64,000 bases of DNA from Fragilariopsis cylindrus CCMP1102 (Eukaryota; Bacillariophyta; Bacillariophyceae; Bacillariales; Bacillariaceae): the NCBI GenBank assembly GCA_900095095.1, contig FMBT01000334.1, forward strand, positions 124,001 through 188,000. The letters run 5' to 3'. The notes below the pieces were generated by a model that had not been told where the DNA came from, made no database searches, and saw only the letters and a program-made list of their open reading frames with translations. The stretch's first letter is position 1. Every line of letters starts with the position of its first letter. Below, piece after piece: positions 59,775 to 64,000 of the stretch. The translations under genes were made by a program, and so were the position numbers.

Positions 59775-62700
59775 ATGGCACCCATGATCCAAACAGGTAC
59801 CAGTAATAGCAGTCCTCCTATTTCTGATTCTGATAATAGTAGAAGTAGTAAATCTCATATCGGATTGCCATCACCTATTAAATTTCATCAGAGGGGGGAG
59901 AAGAGGAAGAAGGGCACCAGGAAAAAGAAAAAGATACTTTAGTCATCGGGAAGGTGGTGGTGAATACTATCATAACGATGAATAATAAAGATGAAAACTC
60001 GGAAGACAACGACAACGATAACGCTGAAGAAAAAATGAAAAGGTTACTGATGTAATGTGATGATCCGTCAGCTGTAGCTGCAGCTGACATTGTAGTTTGT
60101 ATTTAGATGAATTAAAAAATAGCAATCGCACCTCAGTGGAAGAGAACCAAGAAGCAATAGTACAAGATGATACTGCCACTAACATTGACACTGATATCGG
60201 AGTTGTACAAACAGAAGTAGAAGTGCCATCGACGATCGAGGGAAATAATAATAATAATGAGGAACTGGAACTACCTGACAATAATGATGAGGAGCGACAA
60301 TGCTGATAATAAAGACAAGAGCGGTAGCATCAGCGTCATCAGTAGTAGTAGCGACCAACAACACCGAGAAAATTCAAGTATGAATGGTCATTCTAATGAT
60401 AATAATTCTTATACCAATAATAAGGGGGATACTGCGGATGATGCTGGTTCCTCCTCCAAAAACAAAAACAACAAAAGTCTTCATCAACGTCAAAGAAGAA
60501 ACATCAACATCGTAATCATCGCAAACATAAACCGGCTACGAGTACTACTAATACTAATACTAGTGGCAGCAGCAGCTGCTGCAGCAGGGACAGCCCCAAC
60601 GTCTCTATTGATACGATCCAATAATGTATGTAAGGTTATTAAGGGAGAAATTCATAATGTATTGAATGTAATGAGGACAGATCCACGATGTGCTAGTCCA
60701 TTACGATTCGTGGAAGAGATGCCCACCGACGAGCAACATCCATTATTTTTACGTTTCCGTGAATTGCATCGTTCCATGACCGAATGGGAATTAAAACATC
60801 CGGATGATCTGTTAGAACATCAAGCACCGGAAGCACGGATGTACCTGCCACCCTTTTGTGTTGCTATCCAATCAAGAGATATATCTGTGAATGTGACCGG
60901 TGCAGCATTGCAATCACTTCAAAAGTTTTTACTATATGGATTTCTTTCCAATGAAGGACCGAATGCATTTACAACTATTGCTAATACATTACTTTTATGT
61001 ACCTTTGAAGAAAATAATAATAGTGGTGGTGGTAGTGGGTAATAATAATAATGCTAATAATGATCATATCGGTAGGGATGAGTCTGGGGGGAAATTAGTA
61101 TAGGAGGACGAAACTCAAACGCTAGTACTACTATACTGCCATAGGTGGATTCGGTGGCGAACGACCTGATGAACAGGTCGTATTGCGACTATTAGATTTA
61201 TCAGCATTGATTGTTCGAAGTGCATCTATCGAATTAAAACCGGATGTTGTTGTTGGATTACTTGATATTTGTTTACATGTTAGTCATCGTGCAAAGCGTG
61301 CAAGTCCGTTACTAAAAAGTGCTGCATCGGATGCGATGAAACAAATCGTACTGGAAATTTTTTCAAAACCAAACTTGGCACAGAAACGTGAGGATATATT
61401 AGCCAAGTTGGCTACGTTATTAAATCCGAATCATAATCAGAACAATGATGCGTATGTTATCAATTCATTAACGTTAGTTAATTTTGCATTGGAAACATTA
61501 ACACCTGATAAATTAACAAATGTGGAGATTGGTATACTGCAAAAAGATTTATGCAAATACTTATTAAGTTGGAGTACCACCCACGATTTGGTCATACTTA
61601 GTTTGACGATGCGAGTTATCTTTAATTTATTCCAAACAATTCGGAATCATTTGAAGGTACCGTTGGAGGTGTTTCTAACAAGCGTCCATTTACGCATATT
61701 GGAACATTCGGGCAATCCAGAAGAACGCGAGGTTGCGTTAGAATCATTGCTAGAATTCTGTCGAGAACCGGCCCTTATTAAGGATCTGTACTTGAATTAC
61801 GATTGTGACGTCCAATGTACTAATCTGTACGCAAATATTTGTACCACGTTAGGAAACGTAGCATCACCTTGTGGCTACCATACCATCGATATGATGACGA
61901 ATGATGGTTATAATCATTCATCCTTGACGGAAAGGAACAATTCGGTGGCGGTCACCAGAAGAAAGGCAGAGACCATTGCACGAAAGGCGGCTGCTGCCGC
62001 ATCGGATGTTCCAATGAATTGTTTAAATGTCCTAGCATTGGAAAGCTTGCTGACTATAATTGAATCGATTTCTCGTCGATGCAAGAATCACAACAACAAC
62101 AATCAAAGTGACGGTGCAAGTGCAAGTAGCGCAACAAGTAATAGTGTTGCTGCTGCTGAAGGTGGTCCTCGCCAATCCGAATCATCGGGAAAGAGCAAAG
62201 CTCGTTTCTATACACATTCGTCATCTGCCTCTGTGGATTTCGATGATTTAGAAATGTCAGAAGATGACCTTCAAGAAAGAAAACGAAGAAAAGCTGCCTT
62301 AGCACGTCTCGCTAAAGTATTCAACACGGATCCATTCTCAAAGGAATGGATCAATCTTGGAATCGAGTTAAAGATATTAGAGGAAACTCCCGAAAGCGTA
62401 GCCCTGGCTTTATACACTGCACCGGGATTAGACAAAGATGAATTGGGTACATATATGGGGAAGGGTCCCGTAGATAAATATCCATTCCTGCATGATGTTC
62501 GACTAGAATTTGTAAAACATTTTGACTTCTCTAATTGTGGACGATTCGCCTCGGCTCTTCGAGTATTCCTACATAAGTTTCGATTACCGGGAGAAGCTCA
62601 ACAGATTGACCGAATCATGGATGCTTTCTCCAAGGAATACTACAAACAACAAGGCAGTAAAACTGTCTTCAAAAATTCTGATTCTGTATTCGTATTGGCT

Positions 62701-64000
62701 TTTTCCACTATTATGCTAAATACTGATCTGCACAACCCAAATATTAAAAACATGAAAAGAATGACCCGTCAACAGTTCATTCGTAACAATCGAGGAATTA
62801 ATGGAGGGGGCGATCTTCCCGAAGCTATGCTTGCTTGGTTATACACAGATATTCGAGAGCAAGAATTGCAGGTTCAACGAGAGATCGGTGAATTCATTAG
62901 CCATTCCGATGCCTTAGATGCGGAACACTTCCGTGGAGCGTGGGGAGATATGTTGCGGAAAAACGTTGCTGCTGCTGTATTTACAACCGCAGACGAAGCA
63001 CGTCGAACCATGTTTGAAGCAGGAGTTCACGAGAAAGATATGTTCCTTGTCATATGTAAACCCGCTTTGCGCGCAATTTCAAGTGGTTTCGTTCGATCGT
63101 GGGATGATGGCAACATAGTTTCTGCTCTGAAAGGATTGGAACAAATGGCAAAGATCGCTACATTCTTTGCTTTGGACGATCTATTGAATGAAATTATATC
63201 GTTTTTATTGGTACAAGGACGGGATTACATTGTTGGCTGCGTCGCACTCGAATACGCTGGAATTGAAAGCGGGGCCCCAATTAATCAAGACAGTAATGAT
63301 GATGAAAGTACTATGGCCTCGATGAGTATTGTCGATCCCGACTCTCCGATCCCATATGCTCTACTTCGTGTTAGAGAGATCGCTAGGGTGGATACCAAAA
63401 AAACTGATATCAATGGTGCAGCTGCTTATCGGGGACTTCTTGCTCTTAATATGGGATTGAGAATCGTACGAACACTTTTTCCTCGAGTCCGTCAAGCATG
63501 GCCTGAATTAATCGAGGTTTTTGGTTCTCTTCGCGATGCCCGGGCTTTACCCGCGGGTCTATCAGATCTCGATGATTTTGCTGATAGCGATGGTAATGTC
63601 CTTCGCTTGTCTCTTTTTGCACGAAATTCCCAAAAGAGACTCGATGACAACTATCGAATCAAAGCTGGGAAAAAGGGAACTACAAAGCAGGGATGGTTTG
63701 GCGGAAGGCTTTCTGTCTTTGGAAGAGCAAAGGGCAAAGAAGTTGAAGCTGCAGGGAGCAAACACATCATCAATCGAGGACGGCAAAAATCTCGCCAAAT
63801 GCCAAGATTTTGTTACAAATAGCTGAATGGACAGAGATTGAAAAGTTTATGGTTCTCGGTCCTCATCTGCGAACACAACTAGTAAAACAAAGTCTAAAAG
63901 GATTATGGATTCCATTGATGAAATTCCCATGAAACCGTCCCCTACGTATGAGCAACACCACGCATTCGCTCTAGAACTTGCAGCACGAACTCTATTGGAG
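59775..64000 (+). CDS. GBF1: GBF1/GNOM-type ARF guanine-nucleotide exchange factor (partial at right edge)
   Basis: A large Sec7 protein that activates ARF GTPases on the early secretory pathway. A Ser/Asp/Asn-rich N-terminus is followed by the DCB domain (VCKVIKGEIHNVLNVMRTDP, FVEEMPTDEQHPLFLRFREL), the HUS domain (YLNYDCDVQCTNLYANICTT) and the Sec7 domain from about 62290. In Sec7, FRLPGEAQQIDRIMDAFSKE carries the catalytic Glu finger, followed by AFSTIMLNTDLHNPNIKN. The HDS1 region follows and continues out of the window (IAEWTEIEKFMVLGP). Frame breaks lie near 59893, 60300, 60630, 61035-61145 and several near 63730-63930, while the 2.6-kb stretch 61183-63800 is nearly clean. The true start and a possible intron around 60045-60103 are uncertain; 59775 (MAPMIQTGTS) is the first plausible ATG. 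Confidence 0.9.

Overview
The window is nuclear DNA of a photosynthetic stramenopile, most likely a diatom. Three things suggest this. Genes carry short GT-AG introns (donors such as GTAAGT and GTACGT) in AT-rich spacers. Several proteins have the two-part leader (signal peptide plus transit peptide, once with a twin-arginine segment) used to enter a complex plastid. Pro/Ser/Thr-rich and Asn/Asp-rich low-complexity proteins of diatom type are also present. No prokaryotic operon, CRISPR array, intact transposon or tRNA gene was recognised.

Layout. 1-9.4 kb: Aurora-like kinase (-, runs off the left edge), Ser/Thr-rich membrane protein (+), proteasome beta-1 (-), S-adenosylmethionine synthetase (+), F420-type NADP oxidoreductase (-) and CDC20 (+). 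11.4-20 kb: FYVE-SYLF protein (+), MFS sugar transporter (-) and two unknown minus-strand genes. 20-25 kb: a ~206-bp foldback repeat, complex I LYR subunit NDUFA6 (+) and a DDX5/DBP2-like helicase (-). 25-35 kb: CRAL-TRIO protein (+), plastid SOUL protein (-), MYND protein (+), TYW2 (-) and an unknown Ser-rich protein (-). 35-47.5 kb: CCCH/RRM coiled-coil protein (+), mitochondrial uL4 (-), a caspase-like C14 protein with C-terminal W/GY repeats (+) and AP-1/2 beta adaptin (+). 48.5-58.8 kb: secreted beta-barrel-like protein (-), plastid lumen protein (+), plastid-targeted protein of unknown function (+), DnaJ-X chaperone (-) and a single-pass membrane protein (-). 59.2-64 kb: a composite repeat and a GBF1/GNOM-type ARF-GEF (+, runs off the right edge). 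Most genes are housekeeping and functionally unrelated. Several pairs are divergent and share short promoter regions.

The main oddity is sequence quality or gene integrity. About 50 reading-frame breaks are visible. Nearly every one that can be resolved is repaired by adding one base to a short run, and doing so restores family motifs (for example the C-terminal Ile-Arg tail of CDC20). This fits an under-polished long-read assembly better than biology. The breaks are unevenly spread: nine in SAM synthetase, none in TYW2 or the MYND gene. All gene spans below are therefore given as the restored gene extent, not as single open frames.
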